This document shows, piece after piece, positions 12,010 to 23,696 of a DNA stretch of 64,000 nucleotides (position 1 is the first letter of the stretch; every line of letters starts with the position of its first letter). The notes under the pieces were generated by a model. The model was given only the letters and a program-made list of their open reading frames with translations, did no database searches and had not been told where the DNA came from. Source of the DNA: Gigaspora rosea (Eukaryota; Glomeromycota; Glomeromycetes; Diversisporales; Gigasporaceae); assembly GCA_003550325.1 (NCBI GenBank), contig QKWP01000442.1:88658-152657 (forward strand), given 5' to 3'. A program made the position numbers and the translations under genes.

Positions 12010-13990
12010 GGTAATTGATGAAATGCTATTGATAAATTTTAAAAGTTTAAGTTTCATAAAATTGATATAAAAAAAAAAGACTTTATTTTATTTATAAACA
12101 AAAAACTTATTTTCTAAAGAACAAATTTTACTGCTAATTAAATACAAGTTTAATGATTATTTTAAACATTTCGATAAATGCAAATATTAATAAACTCACA
12201 AAATTGATGCAAATAAAATGAAGCCAGTAATGGATACATTATAGAATTGACAACAAAATGCAATCAGTAATTGTAGTCTCTATGAGTTTGAATAAGTGCT
12301 TAATTAACAAAATTACGGTTTGATAGATATTAATGAACTTGAATTTTAAATATATACCAAATTATATACTCATTAATTACTCGAATAAAATTAGATACTT
12401 ATAACGGTAAACCTTCACAGATTTTAGATACTTCAATTAACAAATATTCTTTATTCACTAAATTAATGTGAAAAAAATAAAGATATTCATAAATAAATTA
12501 GTTAAGTGCTAAATTAATGCTTAGTCATTAAATTAGCATAAATAAAATATAAATAATTAGATATTTATTTATAATAGTAAATTTTAAGAATAGCGTATTC
12601 AGTGATTCAACTAATGAGTATTGTCTATTATGCGAAAAGAATATTTAAATAATTTATTTAATGCTTATATTAAGACGCTCCTTCACTAAATTAATGCAAT
12701 ATACTGAAACTAGTAGATCCTTATGAACTTGAATTAATTATTTTAAGCGCTTCGATTAATAAACAGTTGATAAAAATATTTGTAAACTTTGATGACTTTA
12801 ACTCAAACTAATACACTTACCATTAAATTAATACAAATAAAAATAATAAGTTATATCTTTTAAATAAATATTTATGAGATTGAATAATTTAATATAGTGC
12901 TCTGATTAACGAATGTTCTTTATATTCCCCAGAATAAAGTTTTTAAAGAGCTTTAATATACAGAGACATCTAGAGATAGAATAAAATGTTCATGATTCAG
13001 AATCATGCGCATTTTATACATTTTTTTAAATCATGCGCATTATGCACATGATAAAAAAAAACAAGTTGATTGATAGGTAAAATGCGCATAATTCTAAAAC
13101 ATGCGCAATAAATACGCATGATTTAAATCATGTGCATGAATAAACCAATCTCAAGACTATTACTGCTCCTAATAAATTAAAAAAATCTAGGGTTCTAAGA
13201 ATCTACAATACCATTGAGTAAAGTCACGCCTCCATCGATATAAATACGAATAAATTAAATAGCAGATAAGTAAATACATGTGTTTTTGTTTAATTAACAT
13301 TATAATGTTTTTAGAAAGATATCACATAGCTAAATATATTAATTACTTATGACATAGAGTAAATTTTGCTACGTATGTACTTAATCCAATCGTAAAACTA
13401 ATATATAATATAAAATTCAAAAAACCCTGAAATAACTAGCATAGAAATTAACTTTTGGTCATCGAGTGAAAAATTTTTCAGCACAAAATTTTTAATATAT
13501 TATTTAAGAATTGATATTAGGTTATATTGAAATTAGTGTTATAGATTAATCATGGGTCAAGACTTTAGTATTCCCATTATCCTAAGCATCATTATGAGAA
13601 ATCGGCATCAGAATTCCTTTAAGAATCTTATCAGAATGGCACATAAATAGATTTTTCTTTCACACTCGCAAAAACAGTACCAATTAACCTTTAATGTGTT
13701 TCAAATAATTCGATTAATAAACTTATTGAATTAGGTGAAAATGCAAAGATATAAACTCAAATACTTACTTTAAATGAAAACATTTATTTTCTACTACAAT
13801 ATTAAACAATAAAATGCTATTTTTATATAATTATTATTACTCCGATGATAAACAACTATCTTTTATTTTATTTTATTTTTCTTGTAAAAATAAACAATTA
13901 TTTTTGTAAAAGCCATATCATCAAAAATAAAATATAAAACAAAAAAAAAATAAAAGTAAAAAATATTAAAAAAAAATTTATTAGCATCAA
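12010..13990. other. AT-rich filler inside the MULE, no gene
   Basis: Two kb without a significant open frame. Around 12975-13140 there are five short 'aatcatgcgcat'-type words in both orientations, which may be the remnant of a small palindromic element. Nothing else is recognised. Confidence 0.5.
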
Positions 13991-14826
13991 ATACTAATAA
14001 ATTAAATTTTTTCACTTGATTGGCCAAATTGTAGGATACTAGGATTGATAGAGACTTCTAACAAGGATATAAATATCTCTGTCCTCTCAGTATCGCCAGC
14101 CTCTTCAACAGCCCAAAACCTATCATGAATCCTTTTAGTTAATTCAACAACACTGAGCCTTCGATTTTCAGTAGCTTTTTGTTGTACCGTTTGGATATAT
14201 TTTACAAATGATTCACGGCTTTCATATATTTCATACCCACTTTTTTCAAATACTCCTTGAAACATTTTTCATATATCGGTTGTTAATAACTTAGTGCTAC
14301 CATACATATGTTCATGAAAGACTTGCTTGTAACGCAATAAGTATCAATTGCGAAACAAGCAGTAACAGTTGAGAGAAGTCAAACCCGGGGTACCTTTTCC
14401 TTTTTCTAGTCTTTTCATTACAGCACTGGCTTCTTTGATAAGTAGATACTGAAATGGATAGGGAAACTTGTGAATTTCTTCAATGAAATCACTATCAATA
14501 TCATAAGCGGATACTTTCTTGATACGGAAGTCAAATGCGGCACTTTCGGCTTCAGATCTCTTTTTATAATCAATGCTAACAATGCTATGTACAGCACCTA
14601 AGTTAAATAAATAACAAGTGGTAAGTAAATAAAAATAATTCAAATTATTTTTTTTTAAAAAAAAAAGAGCAAACGATGATTTTTTGTATTAACTTTGTCT
14701 ATACAAAATACCTATATTGCATGAATGCATACTAACCAATTTCCTATTTTAAAAAAAAAACTTAAAAAAAAGTTTTTTTTAAAAAAAAAATAATATAAAA
14801 TTTAAAAGCGTTTTTTTTACTTATTA

Positions 14827-14989
14827 TAAATGCACCTATAGTGGATCTTTGATCAAAATTTTTTTACATTAGGGTTAGTTAGAGTTTGAAAAGGGTTTTA
14901 GGGCATAAAATATTTTTACTTAAGGCACTTAGTTAGCGGTTTTTGAAATAATATATGCATAGATGTAAAGTACTATAGGTACATTTTAG
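14827..14989. mobile_element. MITE inside the transposase pseudogene
   Basis: The left end 'taaatgcacctatagt' is mirrored at the right by 'actataggtacatttta'. About 163 bases, non-coding, with a telomere-like word 'attagggttagttagag' inside. It lies in a gap between two transposase fragments. Confidence 0.5.
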
Positions 14990-15830
14990 AAAAGTTTTTT
15001 TTTTAATTAAACAAAAACAAATTTGAAGCAACAATTAGTATGGTAGTACTTTTTACTGTACTTGAGCAAATTTTGCATATAATACAGAAGATTATCGTTC
15101 TCGAGTAAATAGGCAAGTAGATAATATAGAAAAATAGGTTACCAATTAAACTGTGAAAACAAGATGTTATCCTTTTTAATTCGCTATGAAAAGATTCTAA
15201 TGGATTTGTTGTTGTTACTTGTAAAAGCAAGGGTGAATGCTGGCAGGCCCATAATCCCCACTATACATGAGGACAAAAGCATTTCAGGTTCTAAAACCCG
15301 AAATTAAAATTTGAAGACGAAATTGTTTTTGACCTATTTTACTTGAAAAACAAAATTATTTGATACTTTTTTTGAATAGACGAAATTATAAGGAACATAA
15401 CTATATAAATTTTATTTGCTCTTTCTTATAAAAAATTTTAATTTTCTCTAATGAAGACGAAATAGGTCTTTTTCAAAAATCAATTTCGGTGGCATCACTA
15501 ATCCCCACTGATGTGTATTTTTTTTATAGTTTCTCTTAATATAATTTTGAATAGCGGGAATGGAACAACTATTGATAGCATCCTGAACAAGGCTTTCACA
15601 GCCAATTTTTGTTCTTTTGTGCATAGCTGAAATCATAATATTCTGAGTTTTTTTTTCATAAATTTTTTGCATCCATGTTCTCATTACATGAACAGTGCAA
15701 AGAATTATTTGACATTCTTGCTCACCAGCTATTATGCCGGGAAAAGCCTTTTTAATACTTTTAGCTTCAATGCTACTTTGATCTAATAGTATATAACGAG
15801 GAGACCAATGACAAAACTTATTACAAATAA

Positions 15831-16363
15831 GGGGGCATCCATAAATAACGTTATGTACCCCCTCATAGTAGCGCTGGCCCCCACCTCTACTATATAAAAA
15901 AATTTTTCAAAATCCGTATATTTATATATAAAATTTTACAAAAACTTGAATATATTGTGACACAGTGATCCGATTTGGATGATTTAGGTACCATTCGATT
16001 CGTCTCAGTGAGACGAATCCAATGATACCAAAATCATTTCATTTGGATTACTGGATCAATAGTTATTCACAAAAAACTATTGATTTTTTAGTAATTTTAT
16101 AAGAAAACATAATAACCAATAGTATTTGGCCAATAAAAATTGATCCAGTGATCCAAATGAAATGAAACTGGTACTATTTCGACTCCTCTCACTGAGATGA
16201 ATCGAATGGTACCAAAATCATTAAATTTGGACCACTGGTTCAAGTTTTAGCCAATTTTTTCTAAAAAAATTACGTTATATTTTTTTGACCTCCTCTACTT
16301 ATTGAGAAAAACGTTATCGTTTGTCCAACCCCCTCTTGTATAACGTTATTTATGGATGCCTCC
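15831..16363. mobile_element. Harbinger-like MITE (TAA duplication) in the transposase
   Basis: The ends read GGGGGCATCCATAAATAACG and, inverted, GGAGGCATCCATAAATAACG. TAA lies on each side (15828-15830, 16364-16366), the 3-base TWA duplication typical of PIF/Harbinger. On the minus strand, deleting the element plus one TAA restores a continuous transposase frame (..EALVI / ICNKFCHWSPRY..), which proves the boundaries. The interior carries the 'ggtaccattcgattcgtctc' module also seen in 8030-10073. Confidence 0.88.
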
Positions 16364-17769
16364 TAATTACCAATGCCTCAGCAACTGTATCTCTATCCTC
16401 ACGGCTAACAAAAAAATGAGCTCCTACATTCTAGCATCTATAAGTGTCTCGAATGTAAAGTGTAAACAGACGCCAATTATATTGATTGGTCTTGTGAGTT
16501 GAATCAATAAGTGTTAACCATCTATGCCGTTCAAGCTTTTTTAGCTGCTCTGGGTGTGCAAATACAATTCCTTTAGTAGACCACTGAGAAATAAAATAAC
16601 CTTCAATAAAGTAATTCTGTTCAGTCAAATATAATATTGATTCTGTAATATCAATTCTTAAATTTGAATTGCCAATAAGATGGATTTCCAGTGGCCCACG
16701 GACTTTGTACTTTATGTTTGTTACCTCTTTATGCTTTAGCTCACTTATACATGAACCAAGGTCTAACTCTATCATTGCATATTTCTTAATAGCAGCCGTA
16801 ATTGCTGAAGAGGTGTAATTTTTGACTGCCTCTTGTTCAACCAAACTTTTAACAGCTTTTGGCTATTTAATTTTATCAACTTCTAATAGAGTATGTGAAT
16901 GGTTGGGTGAGTCTTTATATCACTCTATACATACTATCTTTGAAGATGCTAGCCAAGTAATCTTGATTTTTGCATTATATAAGCCAGATGGTCGTACTTT
17001 TGTTATTCTGCGCTTGTCATAAGGGATATTCTTCTTTTTCCAGCTACTTGATACTCGGTGCTTAGTGAAATGACAAGCAAAAACTTTCAAATATCACCTT
17101 CTGCATATTTGTATGAATTCCATTGTATTCAAACATTAGAAACTAATGGCCATTTAATTATCATCAAAATCATTCATTGGAATTTCCAAAAAACTATTTA
17201 TATCAAAAAGAAGGCATTGCTTTTTATTTGGTATAAGAGTTGATTCTGGTGTAAACACCAAAGGTACAGCAGGTGTAATATCTGTACAAGTAGCAAACAT
17301 AACAACTAAATGTTTTTTTTATACCACAAAAAAAAAAGGCTTAGTACTTTAATAATAATAAATAGATTAAATACATTATATTGTATATATACGTATTTAT
17401 GGCCTTAAGATTAAACAAGCACTAAAAAAGTTTGACTATTGTTCTTTTAACCCAGCAAAATTGATTTTTTATAAAAAAACTTAATATATATATACATATA
17501 TACTAAAAGATTCTTAAGTAGTTCTCAAAAGTTAAAAAAAATTTATGTTTAAAGATGCTAACACGTAAATATATTGTGCAAACGAATACTAATTTACAAG
17601 AAAAAACATATGGTGTTTAAAAAAAATTGAAAAAAAATTTGTAAATACAGAAATGCGTGATACTGCAATACTGACCAATCTAGTATTTACTATCATGGAC
17701 CTATCATAATCATCATCACTATCACGTGATTTGACTCCACTTTAGACATCCCCTATTTTTGACTGTTTT

Positions 17770-18600
17770 TCTGTATTTTTAGAAATATATAACAAATTTT
17801 TAAAATTGTGTTAGCTGTTTATAGATTGTTCAGTGCTCTTCTTGTAGTAACTCTTGCAATATTTTGACAACTTTCTTGTGGTAATTTAATGGCATTCTTG
17901 TGGCAATTCAATGGCATTCTTTGTAGTGTTTTGCCAATAGTCAGGCTAAGTATGACAGTAATGAAAAGATTTGAAAAAGATAAATTTCTTAATAATCATG
18001 TTTCAAGAGAATCTGTAATAACTTAATCATTTAATAAATTAACCATAGTCATTTAATCATTTAATAAATACTAACATGAATAAAGGTTAATTTTGTTTAC
18101 TTTAATGATTGTTTTCAAAACAATGTATACTTAACCATAATAATTACTCTTAGGATATAATGCAATAGTTAGATTTGAAACAAGTGTGATATTTAGATTT
18201 GGGTTATAGTATGATTAAATAGGTTGAATTTAGTATTATAAATAGGGTTGGGTTTAAGACTAGGATTAAAAATAGGTTCGGATAATTAAAAGCAGGATTT
18301 TGTTAGAAATAGAAATAGTTTAGGGTTAAATTAAAAATAGAATTGTAATAAAGAATAGGTTTGTATTTAGAAGTAGTATTAGGGATCAATTTTTGAATAA
18401 AGATTATTATATACTTTAAAATCTTATAAAAATGTATAAATTAATATTATAATATATATTATATAGTGCAAACAACCTAGTCCCGACCAATAAAAGTTTT
18501 TAGCAACCAAATTTTAAAATTATATAATGTAGCCAAATTTGGTATTTCTACTGGTTTTATTTTTACAACTCAGATTTAATTTTTCAACTTCAACTTAAAC
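17770..18600. other. AT-rich spacer with degenerate telomere-like words
   Basis: No gene. Between 18195 and 18400 many imperfect 'taggttgggtttaag' or 'tagggttaaatt' words occur, like heavily mutated TTAGGG repeats. They resemble the inner part of the dispersed element family seen at 7.1, 10.4, 22.8, 30.3 and 61.0 kb. Confidence 0.4.
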
Positions 18601-18609
18601 CAGTTTTAA

Positions 18610-18970
18610 TTTGAATTTAAAAAAGGTAAGAAAAATATCAACTCACTAGAAAGCGTTGACATCTACAACGAAACTATAACAACTTTGGCGACGAAATGAC
18701 AAAAGTGACAAGGTTACGCAAAACCAACATAACGAAATAATACCAAAAAAGTAATGACACCAAAAACGACGAGAACGCACGAAAAATCATAAGGCCTATA
18801 AAAAATATACTAAAAGAAATGAAAAACCTGGCAGCAAAAAAAAAATCTAAAAAACGTAAGAAAAATAACAACTCACTAGGAAGTGTTGACATCTACAACG
18901 AGCGAAATGACAAAACCAACAAAAATGCGGCACCAAAAGCGACGACACCAAGAGTGACAATCCTAAAACC
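18610..18970. repeat. Tandem duplication, about 235-base spacing
   Basis: A stretch containing 'caactcactagaaagcg' and 'ttgacatctacaacga' (about 18640-18668) recurs with few changes at about 18870-18900. The spacer is rich in 'acaaaaacgacga' words. No credible open frame; the 72-codon minus-strand frame here is low-complexity Phe/Leu. Confidence 0.5.
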
Positions 18971-19146
18971 CAAGCAACGATAAAGCATCAAAACAAAAAA
19001 ATTATGCAGATCGTTATATATATGTAAACTGGGGGGGCATATGGGCGGATTTTAGCTGATCTACGTGATAAAAAAAATGTTAATAAAAATGTGATCAGTG
19101 ATATCTTAATGGTTACACTAATTTGATAAAAATAATCAGTGCAGCA

Positions 19147-19734
19147 ATGTCGTCTAAACCTTTTAATTGTCTTTTATGTTCTAAAACTTATTCAACAAGG
19201 AGGTCTTTAATATCTCATGAAACAAAAAAACACACATGTAACCGTGTCGTACCTCACAGTTCTGGGTTTGAACTTCCCTCTAGTTGGTGCTTGTGCCAAT
19301 TTCGGTCAGTTTTTCTTGCGAATGTAAAGTCCCGCCTTCATAGTCACCGAACGGCCCAAGGATTCAAACAGTTTACCATACACTGTCCTGAAAATCTTTT
19401 TTTTTATGTGTTTCACCAAGAACCAGGCTTCGAATACCGGTTAACCCAGCGAAAGTATAAATGTATATATAAGGGAAAGGAGGGCTACCAAAAGATCGGC
19501 TATATTTTTGCGCACCCTGGCTGGGGAGAAAAAAAAACGAAAACAGGAAGTGAGGTTAAAGTAACAACTGAAAAGAAGGAACCTGAAACGCAACAAACGG
19601 TCGAAGCTGAGTTTGGGTTCTTTTGGGAAGAACGAGCAACTAAAGAAGAATATAATGAAGGAACTTATACATGGGCGTATGGACTTTTGAAGTTTACATT
19701 TGAAATTTGTAAGCGAAATATAGTTGTAGTCTGA
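19147..19734 (+). CDS. C2H2-type zinc-finger ORF of the 19-kb transposon
   Basis: 195 codons from the ATG at 19147; the open frame reaches back a little further but with no earlier ATG. Residues about 7-30 form a classic C2H2 finger (C-x2-C-x12-H-x5-C/H pattern: CLLCSKTYSTRRSLISHETK then KHTC). A second Cys/His cluster follows (CLCQF...HSH). The C-terminal half is acidic/Lys-rich and then aromatic, with no domain I recognise. Many transposons carry such a finger ORF as a DNA-binding partner of the transposase. It ends 2 bases from the stop of the convergent gene, so the two transcripts must overlap or share a terminator region. Function is inferred from context only. Confidence 0.6.
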   Translation: MSSKPFNCLLCSKTYSTRRSLISHETKKHTCNRVVPHSSGFELPSSWCLCQFRSVFLANVKSRLHSHRTAQGFKQFTIHCPENLFFYVFHQEPGFEYRLTQRKYKCIYKGKEGYQKIGYIFAHPGWGEKKTKTGSEVKVTTEKKEPETQQTVEAEFGFFWEERATKEEYNEGTYTWAYGLLKFTFEICKRNIVVV

Positions 19735-19736
19735 AT

Positions 19737-22078
19737 TTATTTTAGTTTAAAATTTATTGTTTTTTTAGAATAAGATAGAGGTGTTTCATTAATTTGATAA
19801 TAAAGTTGTCTATTTTCATATGAACATATTTCATATGCTACAGACTTTAAAGAATTACCACCACCCATTGTTGTGCCGCCATAAAATAACTGAACATGGT
19901 TATGATTTTTTTTCTCGACACCTGAACATGAAAACCATCGTAGACTTAATTTTTTTGTTTTAAGATATTTTATAAATTTTGGAATATGGCATGCGAGTAC
20001 GTGCATGTAAGGAGTAACGTCATCACGATGATATAGTCCTACTTGTAAAATTTTACCTTCTTTAGTTTCAATTGTTGGTCGGCAGAAATTTTTAACCCAT
20101 TGTCGTGCTGAAGTTTCAAATTTAATGATATCATCATCTGTTAGATCACTCTTACGCATTGTTTGGTACAAAAAATAAAACTCATGCCAAAGTGTTTGTA
20201 TATCCTTGCCTCTTTGACCCGGAACAAATAATTCAATTGGAAATTTTTCTAAAAGAACCAACTTATCGGGCCCCATTAGTGATGTCCAATGCCATTTTCC
20301 TTTTGAAGTTTCGGGTTCCTTAAATTTGAATACATTGATACCAAGAGAATGGATTGTTAACTCAACTTGCTCCCGAATTGTTGCAGTATTATTTTTTGAT
20401 CGTCTATTAAATGCAGGTTCAGTTGATAATTCTAAGAAAAGGCATTCAAATAAAACATCTGTGATTCGAAGCATTACATGCAACTCATCTGGAATACAAT
20501 GTTGATTTTCTAAAAAAGGTAAAAGGTTTGAATTTTTGCGACCCAAAGTATTACATGAATTTTCGTAATCTAAATCCATATTCCAACGATCAGTATTCTT
20601 GCAATTGCAGTATAAACAGAAATGAACAGCTGTTGGTCCTTTAATGCCAAGTACTAATGACATGAATTTCCAGTCAGAGCCAAACCAAAATTCAATTGGC
20701 CAATGATTATTATTCGAATCAGTAATTCCTTCAGTATTTAAAGTTAATAAATCTTCAATTAAAAAGCTAAAAGCTTGTTGAAGAGATTCATATTGTTCTA
20801 TACCGCTATAAAGAAAAATACAATGTTGGTTTGATGGACTTAAAACTGCATCATGTTGATTTAATATGCAGGCAGTAAACATTACATGATTATGGTGTTT
20901 ACCGACCTGCCGTCCATCACCACTTAATTTAATATGAACTACGTCCCCTACTTTTAATATTGCCAAATCTCCGTATGCTAATTTAGAAATTAAAACATTT
21001 AAAATGTCTTTAAGTAATCGATAAGCCCCATTAGGAGTTAAGGAATTTATTTGAACTGTGTGAACTGGAATTACATCATTCATAGTTTTTGTTATTTCAT
21101 GTCGACATTTTTCAACCTCGTATTCACGCTCCATTTCGGGCATAACAGCTGCAAGTCGACGATATCCGTCACGAGAAACTAGAAGCTCATCACATGCTCG
21201 AACTGTTGAATCTAAAATTTGTAATTGGGGTTTTTTTAAATTTATGTCTTGAAATCTAATAGGTGATCCATTTACTCTTAATTCTACGTGTGCTAATTTT
21301 GAATCATAAAAATTATGTAAATTAAGTGCTGATTCAACTCTATTATAAATGTCAGAAGCTAAAGTTTGAAGTCTTTTTTTTTTTTGTGACTCGGATTTAA
21401 GTTGATGAAAAGGTTTATTTGTTTGAATTTGAACTTGACATTGGTTATCACTATTAATTCGTCTTTTTGCCAAACATTCAAGATCAAATCCAAAAAGTAT
21501 TACACCAGAAAGCGCAGACTTGTTATTATTATATAATTTCTATTTACAAATACGTAGTAAGTATAATACTATATATACAATACTATATATACATGTAAGG
21601 TAATTATTAAATTATTAATACAAACTTGTAAAAATAAGGTCGCTACGTTACTCGCAGATCTATTGCTTGATACAGATTGTTTTTCTCCATTAGAACCGTC
21701 CCAAGTTAATGTATATATTACTTTGTCATTGGAATCATATTGGGTTTCGGCCATAATATCTATACCACGAATTTTAATACTAACTAAATATCCATTAGGG
21801 ATTAAATAACAACTTCGCACTGTTTGTTTGACATTTGGCGGATAATAACCAAGACGAAAAATTTTATAAAGGTATTTTGTTTTTTTATTTCCATCAAATC
21901 TAGTTACATGAATGCTTGGATAGTTATCAACAACTTCTAAGGAATTGGTTTGTATATTTTTTTGTTGCTGAATTTCTTGAAGGGGGTAACGGGTTAAAGG
22001 ATGACATTTTGGTAAGTTTTCAGTTGGCGAATATCGGGTTGAAGAAATACTTTGAAGTGTTTTTGAACTAGGCGGCAT
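19737..22078 (-). CDS. Candidate transposase-like protein, two exons
   Basis: Exon 1 runs 22078-21626 from an ATG, and exon 2 21518-19737. The 107-base intron (GTTTGT...AAG) joins in frame (..NVATLFLQ / SALSGVILFGFDLECL..), giving about 743 residues. The beginning is Ser/Gln-rich and disordered. Exon 2 has conserved-looking blocks: IKLSGDGRQVGKHHNHV, FWFGSDWKFMSLVLGIKGP followed by the C-x2-C knuckle CLYCNC, IPDELHVMLRITDVLF, and near the end CSGVEKKNHNH then GGTTMGGG. The Asp of SGDG, the Asp of GSDW and the Glu of GVEKK are a possible DDE triad. I know similar unnamed proteins as multicopy families in fungi and cnidarians, but the catalytic role is an inference. Confidence 0.6.
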
Positions 22079-22355
22079 TTTGAGTCTTTAGGTACTACTA
22101 GCAATGCGAATTAACGTACATTCAACAAGGTGGTAATAAAACCCAAGTTGTTTTTATACTTGTATCGTTTGGTCGTTTTTGTTGTGTTGTTTGGCCGTTT
22201 ACTTGTGCTGGGTTGTTTGGGTTTTTTTTTAGTGTTGTTTGGTCGCAGAAAGTTACTATTATTAAAAAAATAAATATATTTATTAAATATGTACTTCAAA
22301 TTAACTATGTTGATTTAAATTCTACTTCTTCTAATTTTACTGGTGAAACCCCTCT

Positions 22356-22391
22356 CCACCTCATCTCCACCTCATCTCCACCTCATCTCCA
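22356..22391 (+). repeat. 11-base tandem repeat (ctccacctcat)
   Basis: About three and a half copies of 'ctccacctcat'. It lies inside the two-gene element, upstream of the minus-strand gene. Confidence 0.8.
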
Positions 22392-22819
22392 ACGTCTAAC
22401 CTTGGTTCTTAATTGGCTAGGAAAGATAGAATCTTGTTAATCGTTTGTTGAAGATCTTAATAATATAATTCGAAAACATCACACAAGCTATCTGATTGGT
22501 GTAATTTGTTATTTATTTTTTGAAAATCTTAATCACGTTATTCACAGATATCACCCGGATCAGCCCAAATCCGCCCATATGGTCTACGGATTAATTATAA
22601 ACCCCCCGGTTTATGTTAAGTTTTCTCTTCCTATATGATATTTTGTGGTTCCACTCACGTGATATCAAGCCAATTAGCCAACTACCCAGGATCGCCAGAA
22701 AACTTTTTACTGTCACGTGATTATTGGCCAATAAAAGATCGCGCGCTATTACGCGCCTATACTTATTTGCGCGGGTAATACAACCAAAAAAGGAAATAAA
22801 TAAATTGAAGTGCGTGAGA

Positions 22820-23000
22820 TAAAAATTTTAGGGTTAGAACCTTAATGTTAGAGGCTATAGGATTAGATTGACGGTTACTATATATAAAATTTCATTCCTG
22901 TCATTTTTAATTAGTGCATCAAGATAGTCTCTGAGTATTTGAATTACTCGCACAAATAAGTGGACGGTAACTGTTTCTCATAACCCGACCAGGACAGATT
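22820..23000 (+). repeat. Dispersed telomere-word repeat, partial copy
   Basis: It contains 'ttttagggttagaaccttaa', then 'tgtcatttttaattagtgca' and 'tcaagatag'. This order also appears at 7065-7240, at 10265-10440 (inverted), at 30230-30350 (inverted) and at 61035-61140. No coding capacity. Confidence 0.45.
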
Positions 23001-23560
23001 TGTAAAGTATCCAAAATTTTTATGTTATTTATTATTAATGCTTCCGGGAGAGTTTTTGAAAAAGTTTATATTTTTTAAAAATTAACTGAATGATTTTCGG
23101 CCGATTCATACAGTATAATACCTGAAAGCTATTAATATACAGTAATATATATATCAATGATTATTTTTATAGACAATAATGTCAACGTTATTAAATTTTC
23201 GTTCGAATGCTTGTTCGACACGTTTGACGTGTTTAGTTGGTACGAAAATTAGGGACTTGTCAACCTGACAAAAAATATAAAAAGGATAAAATAACCGTTG
23301 AATAAATAAATTACACGAATAGAGATAATAATATTAAAAATTTGTCAAAAATATGTTACGAAAAGTATTTCAATACATCAAAATCTTTGAAAAGGTTTGA
23401 GAACCCGACTTATAAAAGATATGTTAACATCTAAATGATTAGGATTTTGGGAGTCACTAAACTTTTTTACTTAGAATCCTGATAACAGCACTGGTGATGA
23501 TCACCAGCTGTGATAAATAGGAAACTTCTATATTTTGTTAAACTAGGGATACATAATTGT
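23000..23560. other. Intergenic, nothing recognised
   Basis: AT-rich spacer without a gene. A short palindrome, 'cactggtgatgatcaccag', lies at about 23490-23509. Confidence 0.4.
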
Positions 23561-23696
23561 CAGCAAATAGCTTGAATAATTGAAATCAATGCCATCTTAT
23601 TTTGTGGCCATTGTATATAATGTAGATTTAACTCATCGTTTATGTTAGATGCAGTATTATTGAAAAATTTAAAAATAACTTCATTGGATGTGATCT

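Larger units (their letters stand above)
14002..17110 (-). pseudogene. Mutator-like (MULE) transposase, disrupted
   Basis: Read from high to low coordinates, fragments line up as a MULE transposase. The N-terminal DNA-binding part (17100-16845) has a CxxH-like pattern and in-frame stops at about 16910 and 16865. The DDE start lies at 16844-16431, with WLTLIDSTHKTNQYNWRLF carrying the first catalytic Asp of the family. The second Asp block follows at about 15800-15690 (ILLDQSSIEAKSIKKAFPG, then a C-x2-H motif), then a helical stretch 15684-15448, TNPLESFHSELKR (15230-15003) and C-terminal pieces 14643-14344 and 14265-14002. A stop follows IRDTYRC at 16431. The 533-base MITE at 15831-16363 splits the catalytic domain, and a second MITE (14827-14989) lies in a later gap. 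The gene is dead; it presumably once mobilised the enclosing element. Confidence 0.8.
10790..17753 (-). mobile_element. 7-kb Mutator-like (MULE) transposon, transposase decayed
   Basis: The left end GGGGTCGGCTAAAGTGGAG and the inverted right end GGGGATGTCTAAAGTGGAG continue into a shared GTCAAATCA. The direct octamer TATTTTTG flanks both ends (10782-10789, 17754-17761). The minus strand between 14.0 and 17.1 kb codes for a broken MULE transposase. Other content is non-coding: an AT-rich left arm with inverted 'aaagttcattga' modules (10860-11340, 11820-12010), a nested AGGACC element (11347-11818) and two MITEs inside the gene (14827-14989, 15831-16363). As it stands it cannot encode an active transposase. 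Confidence 0.8.
19026..22612. mobile_element. Two-gene DNA transposon, superfamily not assigned
   Basis: The left end starts AAACTGGGGGGG and the right end, inverted, starts AAACCGGGGGG. Just inside, both arms share 'catatgggcggatt' and 'gctgatc', with an extra 20-odd bases on the right arm. ATGT lies on both sides (19022-19025, 22613-22616) and may be a 4-base duplication. Inside are two convergent genes: a C2H2-type ORF (19147-19734, plus) and a spliced 743-codon protein (22078-19737, minus). Their stop codons are 2 bases apart. This compact layout and the TIRs mark it as a complete autonomous-looking element. Confidence 0.65.

Noticed and set aside
18674-18892. Minus-strand open frame of 72 codons rich in Phe/Leu
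   Set aside because: Complement of a purine-rich tandem repeat; no start context or family.
22111-22299. Minus-strand open frame of 62 codons with RPNNT repeats
   Set aside because: Simple-repeat derived, upstream of the transposon gene, no domain.
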